This document shows, piece by piece, positions 28,201 to 36,986 of a DNA stretch of 64,000 bases. Both the position numbers and the translations under genes were made by a program. Source of the stretch: Terriglobia bacterium (GTDB taxonomy: Bacteria > Acidobacteriota > Terriglobia > Bryobacterales > Bryobacteraceae). Where the stretch lies: NCBI GenBank assembly GCA_020073265.1, contig JAIQFN010000017.1, positions 85,686 to 149,685 of the forward strand. Direction: 5' to 3'. The notes beneath the pieces were generated by a model. It searched no databases, was not told the origin of the DNA, and saw only the letters and a list, made by a program, of their open reading frames with translations. Each line of letters opens with the position of its first letter. Within the stretch, counting starts at the first letter, position 1.

Positions 28201-28591
28201 GCGTGGTGGCCCGATTCAGATTCAGATGATAGCGCCGCCCGGCGATCACGCCTTTCACTCCCGGGAGGTTCTTCAACTCATCGAGGCGATCCTTGGGCGC
28301 CGTGACGAAGATGGCGTTGAGCAGGGCGCTCGCCGATCCGGTGATCTGGATGCGGCGCGTCGCGAGTGTGTCTTTCAGACTTTGCTGCCGGGCTTCGATC
28401 TGCTGCCGGTAGCTTCGCGCGTCGAGCGACGGCGCGCGGCCGGTGGATGCGAACCGTTCGGCGACGGGCGGATCTTCGAGGATCAGCGTGTAGTGCCGCG
28501 GCCGGGACTGCGCCAGAACGGCCGAAGGTCCTGCCAGCGCCAGGAGAAGGAACGAAGAGACAAATGCGAGCTTACCAGCCGGATACTGCAT
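25280..28591 (-). CDS. Secreted S8 subtilisin-like protease with TIGR03437-type C-terminus
   Basis: A 1,103-residue protein. Signal peptide about 1-27 (LLLALAGPSAVLAQ), an I9-type propeptide to about residue 125 (HYTLILEDPP; VKGVIAGRRYHL), then the S8 domain with Asp157 (DTGID), His240 (SGHGTGTA) and Ser599 (GTSFATPLVSGAAAL). A PA insert domain lies at about 430-525 (LIERGSCNFSDKVVNAQNAG). After the protease come beta-sandwich segments and, in the last 230 residues, a domain of the type found in Solibacter/Bryobacter proteins (PGSYVSIFGANLA; ANQVNVQVPWEL; VQLFANGLGPV; GLYQINATVPSSLAPG). Extracellular protein degradation is the likely role. It lies 58 bases from the 3' end of the oxidoreductase gene upstream. 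Confidence 0.92.
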   Translation of the reverse strand: MQYPAGKLAFVSSFLLLALAGPSAVLAQSRPRHYTLILEDPPVAERFASTGRAPSLDARSYRQQIEARQQSLKDTLATRRIQITGSASALLNAIFVTAPKDRLDELKNLPGVKGVIAGRRYHLNLNRATTLIDAPAAWNALGGLQNTGTGIKIAMLDTGIDQTHPAFQDSSLHAPAGFPICKTAYPNGAEADIPNCAAFTNNKVIVARSYVPLDAAGSDPRNPAVDSTPDDYSPRDRSGHGTGTASAAAGVSNTGPTGLSFNGVAPKAFLGNYKIFGSPEVNDFAGDDAIIVALEDALHDGMDVASLSLGGPAFTGPLDTGAACGIPAGVPCDAVAVAVENAVKAGMVVVVAAGNDGDGASSYNAPTLNSIESPGDAPSAITVGSTTNSHFMVEGVEVPGSNVPSGLQQIQGALGDGPFPFGATAAPLVDVSQLGDNGLACSALPAGSLNGAFALIERGSCNFSDKVVNAQNAGATGVIFYMADASAISGPGGLGATNVPAIMISNSAGVALKSFIDANAGHTAVIDPTAFEQNKSAFNLLSFFSSLGPSTGDNAIKPDLVAVGGSEDFFTDIYLATQSYDPLGDLYSVTRYNAGSGTSFATPLVSGAAALVKERHPDFSPEQIKSALVNTASQDVTSDEQGDATGIQSLGAGKLDVGAAIQTALTASPAVISFGVPVSLPVTKQFQITNSGSSSVSVSLVITPAISAGGASVALDQQSLTLARGAAANVNLTLSGAMPSAGAYSGFVTIQGGASTLRVPYQFLVGSAAVANLIVLSSPSDTTVGQDAGPIAVKLVDSNGVPVSGATVTFTVTGDASLQDVQRVTDNYGIASAEAFLGSQPGNYDFSARFGRMSFAMAATALPQPVIAQNGVLDAAGLAIGKPVAPGSYVSIFGANLANSTASATADILPLAIDFATVSFDVPSAQLSLPGHLVYASANQVNVQVPWELEGQSSVQVKVTVGSGFGISFGKVVTVPLADYAPAFFEIGAGQVAALDAQSKVIGASNPARRGQTVQLFANGLGPVDNQPASGDPATSSSSTCKSQATVAIGTQQIAPAFCGLAPDFAGLYQINATVPSSLAPGTYPVTITIAGHTSKASNIAVQ

Positions 28592-28649
28592 ACCACTTGG
28601 ATGAACCCGGCACCAGCGGAATTTCCTCGTTTTGATGCCTTACGACCTG

Positions 28650-31600
28650 CTAAGCCTTTGCTCCTAGGCTGGGCGAGACCGGAGCGGCAGCTATGCCGGT
28701 CTTCAGCTCTTCCAACTTTTCCGCCGCCAGTTGCTTCACCTTCGCGATGTTCTGCTCCTTGATTTGCTCGTAGCCGCGGATCTGGTCCGGCAGCATGGCG
28801 ATTTCGAGCGCCAGCGGCAGATTCTCGGGCGTCAGGTGAGCCACCACCTGCTCGATGAGATCGCGATACCACTGAATGAGCGAACGCTCCAGGCGGCGAT
28901 GCGCGGAGAGTCCGAAGATGTCGAGGGGAGTTCCGCGCAGTCCCTTGAAGCGCTTGAGCATGAGCAGCGGCGTGCGGAACCATGGACCCAGCTTGAGCTT
29001 TTTGTGTACGCCGAAACTGCGCAGCAGCGGAGGATGCAGGTTATAAGAAATGGCTTCCGGCGCCGCCCACATGTCGCGCACGCGTTGCTCGAACTCGGGC
29101 TTGGTCAACAGCCGGGCGACTTCGTACTCGTCTTTGATCGCCATCAGCTTGTAGAGATACTTCGCGACGGCGTCGCGCAGCGCCGGCTCAGTGACCTTGT
29201 CCAGAAATTCAACGTACGACCGCGCATAGCGCTGGTTCTGATATTCAGCCAGCTCGGCGACGCGATCGAAAACCGGCTTGCTCTTGGTGTCGGCCTTGAG
29301 CAGGCTCTCCACCCAGGCGGCATCCTCATAATATTTGCGGCCCCAGGCGAAGGCTTGCAGGTTGCGCTCGATGTCGACGCCGTTCCATTCCACTGCCTTC
29401 TGCATGGCGTCGAGTGAAATGGGGATCAGTCCGCCCTGGTAGGCGATGCCGGTCATGAACATGTTGACGGCCATGTGGCTGCCGAAGAGACCCTCGGCCA
29501 GGCGGTTGGCGTCCACGAAAACGTTGCGGCCGCGGTTGGTGACGGAGTTGAGCAGATCGAGCATCTGGCCCGGACCGCCGAGCGGCGCGCGATTGCGAAT
29601 GGTGTCGATGGTGGGGACCAGGTCGGTGTTGATCACCGCGACGGTGCGATCGCGGCTGGCGGTTGCGAGATTCTTGGATTCCATGACGCCCAGCAGATCG
29701 AAGCCCAGGATCAGGTCCGCGTTGCCGGCGTTCACTTTGGCGGGCGCTTCAATGGGCTGCTCGCTCAACAGCAGGTGCGACACAACCGCGCCGCCCTTCT
29801 GCGCGCTGCCGGTCTGATCGAGCGTCGCGACGCACAGCCCGTCGATCCAGGCCGCGGTGGCGAGCAGGGCGTTGATGGTGACCACTCCGGTGCCGCCGAT
29901 TCCAGGCCCCATGATGCGGTAGCCGTCGCCCGCTTTCACCATCCCGCGCGGCGGTGGAACTTCAGTGGCCGGAAGCTGAGGCAGCGCTCGTTTCTTAAGA
30001 CCCGTTCCGGGCTTCAGCTCGACCGAGACGAACGAAGGGCAATCGCCCAGCGCGCAACTATAGTCCTTGTTGCACGAGGATTGATGGATGCGGATCTTCT
30101 GGCCCAACTCGGTCAGCACCGGGGTCAGGCTCATGCAGTTGGCCTGCTTGACGCAATCGCCGCAGCCTTCGCACACTTCCTCGTTGATCACCAGGCGCAT
30201 GACCGGCTCGGCGTAGATTCCGCGGGAGCGCTTGCGGCGCTTCTCGGCGGCGCACTCCTGGTCATAAATTATGACCGTGACGCCGGGAATCTTCTCCATC
30301 TCGCGCAGCGTGCGCGGCAATTCTTCGCGCGGGCGCAGCTCGGCGTTGGAAGCCAGCTCGCCGGCATTGGCGTACTTGGCGACATCCTCGGCCAGCACCA
30401 CCGTCTTGCGAATGCCCTCGGCTGCGAGCTTGCGCGTCAGGTCCGGAATCGGGAGCGCGCCGACGGCGGCCTGTCCGCCGGTCATGGCGACGTGCCCGTT
30501 GTACAGAATTTTGTACGTGATGTTTACTTTGGCGGCCACGCACGCTTCGATGGCCAGGTATCCGGAGTGGAACAGCGTGCCGTCGCCGATGTTCTGGAAG
30601 ATGTGGGTTTGATCGACGAACGGCGTCATCCCGATCCAGGGCGCGCCTTCGCCGCCCATGTGCGTGAGGAAAACGAAATTGCGGTTGGGATCGTTGAGCC
30701 GCATGGCCATGGTGTGGCAGCCGATTCCGCCGCCGGCGATCTGTCCGTCCAGCAGCAGCGTGGATCGATTGTGCGGGCAGCCCGAGCAGAAGGCGGCTGG
30801 ACGCGCGCCCATCGGTTTGGAGAGCGGCAATTGCTGGCCGGCGGCGGGCAGCGCGCGCGGCGCCTTATGCAGCACGTCGCACAAAGCCTTCGCGATCTTG
30901 TCGGGATCCAGTTCGCCGATGGGCGGAAAGTGCGACTTGCCGAGGATCGCGGGCCGGGCCGGCTGATCGTACAGGATCTCGCGAAGCTGCGTTTCGATCA
31001 GGCTGCGCTTCTCTTCCACCACCAGGATGGTTTCCAAGCCGCGGGCGAAGCCGGCGACGAACTCGGGGTCGAGCGGAAACGGCATGCCGATCTTGCCGAT
31101 GCGGATGCCGTCGCGAACGCCCAGGTCGCGCAGGGCCTGCATCAAATCGAAATGGGATTTTCCGGTGCTCAGCACGCCGATGCGGGCGTCGGCGCTGTTG
31201 TGGCGGTTGAGGCTGTTGAGTCGCGCGAACTGGCGAGCGGCGTCGAGCCTGCGGACGTTGACTTCGTTTTCCAAAGCCAGCGTGAACGGTGGAACCAGCC
31301 GCGGATCGGTGTAGCGCTCGTAGCCTTCCGGCAATCGAATGGAGGGCCTCCCGGGATCCATGTCCGCGGTTCCTCCGCCGTCGCAGACGTCGGTGACCAG
31401 CTTCATCGCCACCCATCCGCCGCTGAAGCGTGACAGCGCGATGGCCAGCGCGCCGTAGTCCAGGATCTCCTGGACGTTGCCCGGATACAGATAAGGAATG
31501 CCGAGGTTGTACAGGCTCAAGTCGCTCTGGCTGGGAATGGTGGAGCTTTTCGAGATCGGGTCGTCACCACACAGCATCAGGGCGGCGCAATTCTTGCCCG

Positions 31601-31985
31601 TGCCGGCGAGGTTGGCATGGCGGAAGATGTCGCCGCAGCGGTCGACGCCGGGTCCTTTGCCGTACCAGATTCCGACCACGCCTTCCACTTTGCTTTTTCC
31701 GATGACGTCGTAGATCTGGCTGCCCATCACGGCGGTGGCCGCCAGGTCCTCGTTGACGCCGGGCCGGAAGTGGATGTTGTGCTCGGAAAGCAGCTTCCCG
31801 GCGCGCGCCAGCGCCATGTCGTATCCGCCCAGCGGCGAACCCTCGTAGCCGGAGATAAACGTGCCGGTGTTGAGGCCGGCCCGCCGGTCGCGCCGCATCT
31901 GATCGATCGGCAGACGGACCAGCGCCTGGATACCGGTCAGATACACTCGGCCGTTTTCGAGCGTAAACTTGTCAGAGAGCTTCAT
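28650..31985 (-). CDS. Indolepyruvate:ferredoxin oxidoreductase, fused alpha-beta type
   Basis: A 1,111-residue fusion. The N-terminal part (TGIQALVRLPIDQ; GYEGSPLGGYDM; GIWYGKGPGVDR) is the pyrimidine-binding/oxidoreductase domain. GGGIGCHTMAMRL and MGGEGAPWIGM mark the TPP-binding region at about 420-480. CEGCGDCVKQANC near residue 604 and later Cys (CNKDYSCALGDC) are iron-sulfur ligands. GPGIGGTGVVTINALL and DQTGSAQKGGAVVSHL at about 700-760 are the gamma/beta oxidoreductase domain. The last 300 residues are the C-terminal domain found in the single-chain family. The family oxidatively decarboxylates aryl- or 2-oxo-acids to acyl-CoA with a ferredoxin-like acceptor. It probably serves amino-acid catabolism. 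An inverted repeat lies just before its start codon. Confidence 0.92.
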   Translation of the reverse strand: MKLSDKFTLENGRVYLTGIQALVRLPIDQMRRDRRAGLNTGTFISGYEGSPLGGYDMALARAGKLLSEHNIHFRPGVNEDLAATAVMGSQIYDVIGKSKVEGVVGIWYGKGPGVDRCGDIFRHANLAGTGKNCAALMLCGDDPISKSSTIPSQSDLSLYNLGIPYLYPGNVQEILDYGALAIALSRFSGGWVAMKLVTDVCDGGGTADMDPGRPSIRLPEGYERYTDPRLVPPFTLALENEVNVRRLDAARQFARLNSLNRHNSADARIGVLSTGKSHFDLMQALRDLGVRDGIRIGKIGMPFPLDPEFVAGFARGLETILVVEEKRSLIETQLREILYDQPARPAILGKSHFPPIGELDPDKIAKALCDVLHKAPRALPAAGQQLPLSKPMGARPAAFCSGCPHNRSTLLLDGQIAGGGIGCHTMAMRLNDPNRNFVFLTHMGGEGAPWIGMTPFVDQTHIFQNIGDGTLFHSGYLAIEACVAAKVNITYKILYNGHVAMTGGQAAVGALPIPDLTRKLAAEGIRKTVVLAEDVAKYANAGELASNAELRPREELPRTLREMEKIPGVTVIIYDQECAAEKRRKRSRGIYAEPVMRLVINEEVCEGCGDCVKQANCMSLTPVLTELGQKIRIHQSSCNKDYSCALGDCPSFVSVELKPGTGLKKRALPQLPATEVPPPRGMVKAGDGYRIMGPGIGGTGVVTINALLATAAWIDGLCVATLDQTGSAQKGGAVVSHLLLSEQPIEAPAKVNAGNADLILGFDLLGVMESKNLATASRDRTVAVINTDLVPTIDTIRNRAPLGGPGQMLDLLNSVTNRGRNVFVDANRLAEGLFGSHMAVNMFMTGIAYQGGLIPISLDAMQKAVEWNGVDIERNLQAFAWGRKYYEDAAWVESLLKADTKSKPVFDRVAELAEYQNQRYARSYVEFLDKVTEPALRDAVAKYLYKLMAIKDEYEVARLLTKPEFEQRVRDMWAAPEAISYNLHPPLLRSFGVHKKLKLGPWFRTPLLMLKRFKGLRGTPLDIFGLSAHRRLERSLIQWYRDLIEQVVAHLTPENLPLALEIAMLPDQIRGYEQIKEQNIAKVKQLAAEKLEELKTGIAAAPVSPSLGAKA

Positions 31986-31989
31986 AGCG

Positions 31990-32016
31990 CTAGGTTGAAT
32001 ATCCGATTCATCCTAG
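31990..32016. promoter_or_regulatory. Inverted repeat immediately upstream of the oxidoreductase start
   Basis: CTAGGTTGAAT (31990-32000) and ATTCATCCTAG (32006-32016) are complementary at 10 of 11 positions around a 5-base spacer. The repeat ends only 4 bases before the ATG at 31985 (minus strand), so it covers the ribosome-binding region. It could be an operator for a regulator or an RNA hairpin that masks the start. Confidence 0.45.
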
Positions 32017-32085
32017 CATGCCCGCCAGAAGGGGGTTGCATGAGCCCGCGGCGGGCGTAGGATGGTTTGAGGGAGGAGGATTCCC

Positions 32086-32535
32086 GTGCGGATATTCGTA
32101 ACGGCGACTACGTTATTGGTTCTGGTTCTGCTGGCCGCGCCCGCGGTCGCGCAAGACCGGCCGAACTTCAGCGGAAACTGGCAATTCGACGCTTCCAAGA
32201 GCGAACTGCACAACCTGAAACTGGCCAATGCCACGTGGACGATCAAGCAGGACGACAGTTCGATCGACATTGCCGAGAACGAGGGAGGCAGCGGAAGGGC
32301 GATCGAATTGAAGTGCACCACCGACGGCAAGGATTGCAAGGTCAGCGGCGAGAAGGCGAAGGCTTCCATGTGGTACAACGGGCCGATGCTGGTGGAGATG
32401 GAGACCCGCGGCGATCACGTGGTCCGCTACCGGCTCACGATGTCGCAAGACGGCAAGACCATGAAGGTGGAGACGACCCAGATCGTTCCGCAGACAGACG
32501 GCATCGACGTGCTGGTGTTCGAGAAGCACTCGTAG
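32086..32535 (+). CDS. Small secreted protein, unknown function
   Basis: GTG 32086 follows GGGAGGAGG; 149 residues. A signal peptide is clear (MRIFVTATTLLVLVLL, then AAPAVAQ). The mature part begins RPNFSGNWQFDASKSEL, a short FSGNW-x-D-x-S-KSE motif seen in many Acidobacterial secreted proteins, followed by alternating strands (ATWTIKQDDSSIDI; VRYRLTMSQDGKTMKVE) suggesting a small beta-barrel or lipocalin-like fold. It is divergent from the oxidoreductase with about 100 bases between. Function is unknown. Confidence 0.75.
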   Translation: MRIFVTATTLLVLVLLAAPAVAQDRPNFSGNWQFDASKSELHNLKLANATWTIKQDDSSIDIAENEGGSGRAIELKCTTDGKDCKVSGEKAKASMWYNGPMLVEMETRGDHVVRYRLTMSQDGKTMKVETTQIVPQTDGIDVLVFEKHS

Positions 32536-32559
32536 GCTCGAGTTCGCAGCTACACCGCG

Positions 32560-33159
32560 TCAGGTCTGATTTCGAGCCAGCTTGGCATCGAGCGCTGCTT
32601 TCACCTGCGGCCACTCGCGGTCGATGACGCTGAACCAGACGCTGTCGCGGACGCGCCCGCTGGCGCACACCACGTGATTGCGGAAGATGCCTTCTTGCTT
32701 CGCGCCGATGCGCAGGATCGCGTTGCGCGACTTTTCGTTGAGGACGTCGGTCTTCAGTTCCACGCGCAGGCACCCCAGTCGCTCGAAGGCGTGCCGCAGC
32801 ATGAGGTACTTGGCTTCGGTATTGATGGCGGTGCGCTGCCACGGCCTGCCGATCCAGGTGGCGCCGATTTCCACGTGCCGGTTGGGCCGGTCGATATTCA
32901 TGTAGCGCGTGCTGCCCACTGCGCGGCCGGTGCTGCGCTCAATGGTGGCGAAAGGCAGCGCGGAGCCGGCGGCCTGAAGTTCGAGCGCCAGTTGGATGTA
33001 GGCCCGCATCTCCTCGCGGGTGCGGACCTGGATCGGGATCCAGCGCCAGAGTTCTTCATCTAACCCCACCTCGCACAGCGCGTCCAAATGTTCGAGCGTC
33101 AACGGCTCCAGCCGCACGTGCGTCCCTTCGAGCAGCACGGGTGTGAGTTCTGCGAGCAT
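32560..33159 (-). CDS. GNAT family N-acetyltransferase (RimJ/RimL-like)
   Basis: A 199-residue protein from ATG 33159. The GNAT fold is shown by VRLEPLTLEHLDAL at the start, GSTRYMNIDRPNRHVEIGATWIG (strands 3-4) and the acetyl-CoA region PWQRTAINTEAKYLML with LGCLRVELKTDVLNEKSRNAI, the pattern of ribosomal-protein acetyltransferase homologues. Such enzymes acetylate protein N-termini or small amines in the cytoplasm. Convergent with the secreted protein gene before it and divergent from frdA. A TAGAAT hexamer on its strand about 12 bases before the start suggests a short leader. Confidence 0.88.
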   Translation of the reverse strand: MLAELTPVLLEGTHVRLEPLTLEHLDALCEVGLDEELWRWIPIQVRTREEMRAYIQLALELQAAGSALPFATIERSTGRAVGSTRYMNIDRPNRHVEIGATWIGRPWQRTAINTEAKYLMLRHAFERLGCLRVELKTDVLNEKSRNAILRIGAKQEGIFRNHVVCASGRVRDSVWFSVIDREWPQVKAALDAKLARNQT

Positions 33160-33230
33160 GTTTACCGCTTATTCTAGCGCCCGTTCACCGCGCGCCGCTT
33201 CCGCGCCCGCGCGAAATTTTTCCGCCGAGC

Positions 33231-33260
33231 TTGAACAGTTCGGCGCAGAAGAGTTAAGAT
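33231..33260 (+). promoter_or_regulatory. Putative promoter of the fumarate reductase operon
   Basis: TTGAAC (33231-33236), an 18-base spacer and TAAGAT (33255-33260), placed 17 bases before the ATG at 33277. The leader would be very short and no Shine-Dalgarno is seen, so frdA may be nearly leaderless. Hexamer similarity only. Confidence 0.4.
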
Positions 33261-33276
33261 ACAAGATCGCCCCAAT

Positions 33277-35022
33277 ATGCTGGACATCTCCTCGCACGAT
33301 GTTCTTTTAATCGGCGGTGGCGGAGCAGGGTTGAGAGCTGCCATCGCCGTCGCTGAAACCAATCCCAACCTGAGCGTCGCGGTTATTTCCAAGGTCTACC
33401 CCATGCGGAGCCACACGGTCTCGGCCGAAGGCGGAGCTGCGGGCGTCATCGGAAAGAACGACAGCCTGGACGAGCACTGCTACGACACCATCTCGGGCGG
33501 CGACTGGCTGCCCGACCAGGACGCCGTGGAAGCTTTCGTCAAAGAGGCGCCGCTGGAGTTGATGCGGCTGGAGCATTGGGGCTGTCCCTGGAACCGGGAG
33601 CCGGATGGCCACATCGCGGTTCGCCCGTTTGGCGGGATGAAGAAGGAGCGCACCTGGTTTGCCGCCGACAAGACCGGCTTCCACATGCTGCACACGCTCT
33701 TCCAGACCTCGCTCAAGTACGACGCCGTGGCGCGCTACGACGAATACTACGCCACCAAGCTGCTGATGGACGACGGGCAGGTGCAAGGCGCGGTGGCGGT
33801 GGAGCTTTCCAGTGGAAAAGTCCAAGCCATCACCGCCAAGGCCGTGATCATTTGCACGGGCGGCTGCGGCCGCGTTTTTCCATTCACCACCAACGCCGCC
33901 ATCAAGACCGGCGATGGCATGGCGCTGACCTACCGGGCGGGCGCGCCGCTCAAGGACATGGAGTTCATCCAGTACCATCCCACCGGGCTTCCGTTTACGG
34001 GCATCCTGATTACCGAAGCGGCGCGCGCCGAGGGCGGCTACATGCTGAACAAGGACGGCTACCGCTATCTGCAGGACTACAACCTGGGCACGCCGCAGCC
34101 GACGCCGGTGCTGCGCAGCATGGAACTGGGGCCGCGCGATCGGCTGTCGCAGGCGTTCGTCAAAGAGTTCGAGCGAGGGCGCACCGTTGAAGGACCTTAT
34201 GGCGCCGTGGTGCACCTGGATCTCCGGCATCTGGGAGAGAAAAAGATCGAAGCCAAGCTTCCGTTCGTGCGCGAGCTGTGCCTTAAGTACGAGAATCTGG
34301 ATCCGGTGAGGGAGTTGATCCCGGTGCGGCCGGTGGTCCACTACGTGATGGGCGGCATTCACACGGATCTGAATGGGGCCACGCCGTTACAGGGCCTGTT
34401 CGCGGCCGGCGAAGCGGCTTGCGTGAGCATCAATGGCGCCAATCGCCTGGGTTCCAATTCGCTGACCGAGTGCCTGGTGTTTGGCGCGAGGGCCGGACGC
34501 GCCGCGGCCGAGTTCGCATCCGTGCAGAGACCGCCCGGCCGGCATCTGCTGGCGCAGGCAGCCGAGGAAGAGGAGCGGCTGCAGGACCGGTTCCTGAACA
34601 AATCCGGCGGTCGCGAGCGCATCGCCACGCTGCGGGAAGAAATGCAGAAGACCATGGAGCAGAGCGCCGGCATTTATCGCTCCGGCGAATCGCTCCAGCA
34701 CGCAGCCGGCAAATTGCGCGAGTTGCAGGAACGGTTCGAAGACATCGGCCTGGACGATCACAGCCGCGCGTTCAATACCGAGCTGGTGGCGGCGCTGGAG
34801 CTGGCTTCCATGCTGGACGTCGCCGAGTCGGTGATCCAGTGCGCCCTGCAGCGGCAGGAATCGCGCGGCGCGCACCAGCGCACCGATTTTCCCGCGCGCG
34901 ACGACCAGAAGTACCTGGCGCACTCGCTGGTGAGCCGCCAGGCGGACGGGTCGCCGGTGGTTAGCTATGCGCCGGTCACCATCACGCGCTGGCCGCCCGC
35001 GGAACGAGTTTACGGAAAGTAA
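33277..35022 (+). CDS. frdA: Fumarate reductase/succinate dehydrogenase flavoprotein subunit
   Basis: A 581-residue flavoprotein. The FAD loop is [18 protein letters not shown] near the start, with the covalent flavin His at residue 46 ([14 protein letters not shown]). [26 protein letters not shown] and [20 protein letters not shown] follow the enterobacterial FrdA pattern closely. [10 protein letters not shown] and [10 protein letters not shown] are dicarboxylate-site segments. It catalyses fumarate/succinate interconversion at the membrane, bound to FrdB. First gene of frdABCD, 8 bases before frdB. Many such enzymes run in both directions, so respiratory use of fumarate versus succinate oxidation cannot be decided from sequence. 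Confidence 0.95.
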   Translation: MLDISSHDVLLIGGGGAGLRAAIAVAETNPNLSVAVISKVYPMRSHTVSAEGGAAGVIGKNDSLDEHCYDTISGGDWLPDQDAVEAFVKEAPLELMRLEHWGCPWNREPDGHIAVRPFGGMKKERTWFAADKTGFHMLHTLFQTSLKYDAVARYDEYYATKLLMDDGQVQGAVAVELSSGKVQAITAKAVIICTGGCGRVFPFTTNAAIKTGDGMALTYRAGAPLKDMEFIQYHPTGLPFTGILITEAARAEGGYMLNKDGYRYLQDYNLGTPQPTPVLRSMELGPRDRLSQAFVKEFERGRTVEGPYGAVVHLDLRHLGEKKIEAKLPFVRELCLKYENLDPVRELIPVRPVVHYVMGGIHTDLNGATPLQGLFAAGEAACVSINGANRLGSNSLTECLVFGARAGRAAAEFASVQRPPGRHLLAQAAEEEERLQDRFLNKSGGRERIATLREEMQKTMEQSAGIYRSGESLQHAAGKLRELQERFEDIGLDDHSRAFNTELVAALELASMLDVAESVIQCALQRQESRGAHQRTDFPARDDQKYLAHSLVSRQADGSPVVSYAPVTITRWPPAERVYGK

Positions 35023-35030
35023 CCATAACA

Positions 35031-35774
35031 ATGGCTGAACAGATCGCTGTCGAAGTTACACGCTTCTCACCGGAACGGGACAAGACACCCTCCATCCAGA
35101 GCTTCGATGTTCCGCTCCGCAAGGAGTGGGTGGTTCTGGACGCGCTGAACTACATAAAGGACAAAGTGGACGGCTCGCTGTCGTTTCGCTGGTCCTGCCG
35201 CATGGGCGTGTGCGGCAGTTGCGGAATGATGGTGAACGGCGAGCCCAAGCTCACCTGCGCGACCTTTCTGACCGACTACGCGCCCGGCCCGGTCCGCATC
35301 GAGCCGCTCAAGAATTTCCCGGTGATGCGCGACCTCATCGTCGAGATCAATGATTTCCTCGGCAAGCTCTCCAAGGTGAAGCCCTGGATCATCCGGCAGA
35401 AAGAAAAGCCCGTCACCGAGGGCGAGTACCTGCAGACGCCCGAGCAGCTGGACACCTACAAGCAGTTCAGCATGTGCATCAACTGCCTGCTGTGCTACGC
35501 GGCCTGTCCGGTGTACGGTCTGGATCCGATGTTCTCCGGCCCCGCCGCGCTCGCGCTGGCGCAACGCTACAACATGGATTCGCGCGACGAAGGCAAAGAA
35601 GAGCGCATGGATATTCTTTCGCAGCACGATGGAATCTGGGGCTGCACGTTCGTCGGCGAGTGCACCCAGGTTTGTCCCAAGCACGTCGATCCGGCCGGCG
35701 CGATCCAGCAATACAAGCTGACCGCGACGCAGGAGTGGTTTAAGTCATTCATCATGCCCAAGGGAGCGAAGTGA
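35031..35774 (+). CDS. frdB: Fumarate reductase iron-sulfur subunit
   Basis: 247 residues from ATG 35031. The [2Fe-2S] ligands are in [16 protein letters not shown] and TCATFL. The C-terminal part has [15 protein letters not shown] and [17 protein letters not shown], ligands of the [4Fe-4S] and [3Fe-4S] clusters. It carries electrons between the membrane quinol and the flavin of FrdA. The stop codon overlaps the ATG of the next gene (TGATG at 35772-35776), indicating tight coupling. Confidence 0.95.
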   Translation: MAEQIAVEVTRFSPERDKTPSIQSFDVPLRKEWVVLDALNYIKDKVDGSLSFRWSCRMGVCGSCGMMVNGEPKLTCATFLTDYAPGPVRIEPLKNFPVMRDLIVEINDFLGKLSKVKPWIIRQKEKPVTEGEYLQTPEQLDTYKQFSMCINCLLCYAACPVYGLDPMFSGPAALALAQRYNMDSRDEGKEERMDILSQHDGIWGCTFVGECTQVCPKHVDPAGAIQQYKLTATQEWFKSFIMPKGAK

Positions 35775-36181
35775 TGGCGACCTACACCGAATATCCGCCC
35801 AAAGGCTACCGCGTGCGCATGTCCACCTATTGGTGGCTGGGCAAGTGGCCGTATCTGAAGTTCACCCTGCGCGAGATCAGCAGCGTGTTCGTGGCATGGT
35901 TCGTCATCGAGACACTGCTGCAGATCAACGCGCTGATCGGCGGGCCCGCGGCGTACACGGAGTTTCAGGACTTCTTCCGCAATCCGCTGGTGATCGCGCT
36001 CAACGTGATCAGTCTGTTCTTCGTCGTGTTTCACACCTTCACCTGGTTCAACCTGGCGCCCAAGGCGATGGCCGTGCGCATGGGCGGCAAACGCGTTCCC
36101 AACATTCTGATTTCCGGTCCGAACTACGCGGCCTGGGTGGTTGTTTCGGCCGTGCTGGCCTGGCTGCTGCTGCGAGGATAA
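35774..36181 (+). CDS. frdC: Fumarate reductase membrane anchor, C subunit
   Basis: 135 residues from ATG 35774; GTG 35771 in the same frame is an alternative start. Three hydrophobic helices are visible (about 30-48, 75-95 and 112-132). VFHTFTWFNLAPKAMAVRMGGK after helix 2 matches the conserved His-x-x-x-Trp-Phe-x-Leu-Ala-Pro pattern of FrdC. There is no pair of helix His that would clearly ligate haem b, so a haem-less quinol site of the FrdCD type is likely. The stop is directly followed by the frdD start. Confidence 0.88.
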   Translation: MATYTEYPPKGYRVRMSTYWWLGKWPYLKFTLREISSVFVAWFVIETLLQINALIGGPAAYTEFQDFFRNPLVIALNVISLFFVVFHTFTWFNLAPKAMAVRMGGKRVPNILISGPNYAAWVVVSAVLAWLLLRG

Positions 36182-36538
36182 ATGCACAAACAACGTTCTA
36201 ACGAACCATTTGTGTGGCTGCTGTTCAGCGCCGGCGGCGTGGTGGCGGCGCTTTTCATACCGATCCAGTTGTTCCTGTTTGGCGTGGCGTTTCCGCTGGG
36301 ATGGCTGAACGGTCCCAGTTACGACACCGTGCGCGGCCTGGTGCACGGACCAATCGGGCGCCTGTACCTGCTGGTGCTGTGCACTCTGCCGCTGTTTCAT
36401 TGGGCGCATCGCTTCCGCTACACGCTTTACGACGGGCTGCAGATCAAACATCTGAACGAGCTGGTGAACACGTTCTGTTATGGCGGCGCAATTGTCGGCA
36501 CCGCCATCGCCGCTTACCTGATCTGGCAGATTCCGTAA
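36182..36538 (+). CDS. frdD: Fumarate reductase membrane anchor, D subunit
   Basis: 118 residues from ATG 36182, abutting the frdC stop. It starts RSNEPFVWLLFSAGGVVAALFIP, then has two more helices. LFHWAHRFRYTLYDGLQ at the end of helix 2 corresponds to the conserved His/Arg region near the quinol site. Together with FrdC it anchors FrdAB in the cytoplasmic membrane and exchanges electrons with menaquinol. End of the operon. Confidence 0.88.
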   Translation: MHKQRSNEPFVWLLFSAGGVVAALFIPIQLFLFGVAFPLGWLNGPSYDTVRGLVHGPIGRLYLLVLCTLPLFHWAHRFRYTLYDGLQIKHLNELVNTFCYGGAIVGTAIAAYLIWQIP

Positions 36539-36579
36539 GCCTGGCCGGCCGTCGCGCCCGCATTATACTGGATGTGTCT

Positions 36580-36942
36580 ATGGACGTCGAACGAACGATG
36601 GAGTTCATTCTGCAACAGCAGGCCAAGGCTGAGGCGGAAATGGCCTCGATGCGGCAGCATCAGGCCAAAATGCAAGAGCGGCAGACCAAAGCGGAAGAGC
36701 GCCAGGCCAAAGCGGAAGCCAAAGGCGAGCGCCAGATGGCCGCCATCCGCAAGCTCATTCAGGTCGGCATGCGGATGATCGTCAAAAACGAAGAACTCGT
36801 CAAGGAAGTCGCAGCGGCCCAAAAGGAGACCCAGGCCGAGCTGCGCAGTTTGGCGGCCGCGCAAAAGGTAACCGAGACCAAGCTGCAAGGCCTGATCGAC
36901 GCCTGGCGCCGTAACGGCAACGGGCACCGGCCGAAGCGCTAG
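36580..36942 (+). CDS. Small coiled-coil protein, unknown function
   Basis: ATG 36580 begins MDVERTMEFILQQQAKAEAE, then continues as an almost unbroken coiled coil rich in Ala, Gln, Lys and Glu, with ERQTKAEERQAKAEAK heptads and a second coiled coil (AAAQKETQAELRSLAAAQK). 120 residues, no signal or membrane segment. The upstream frame is open but overlaps frdD. TATACT lies 10 bases before the start, so transcription may begin right at the ATG. Proteins starting this way occur repeatedly in Solibacter-type genomes; the role is unknown. Confidence 0.7.
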   Translation: MDVERTMEFILQQQAKAEAEMASMRQHQAKMQERQTKAEERQAKAEAKGERQMAAIRKLIQVGMRMIVKNEELVKEVAAAQKETQAELRSLAAAQKVTETKLQGLIDAWRRNGNGHRPKR

Positions 36943-36986
36943 TTCAAGCCGGTTCGCGTCTTCGCGGAATGCTCCAGCTTCGCGAC

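Noticed and set aside
29475..31433. 652-codon open frame antisense to the indolepyruvate oxidoreductase gene
   Set aside because: The sense gene carries all family motifs. The antisense product is low complexity with no motif.
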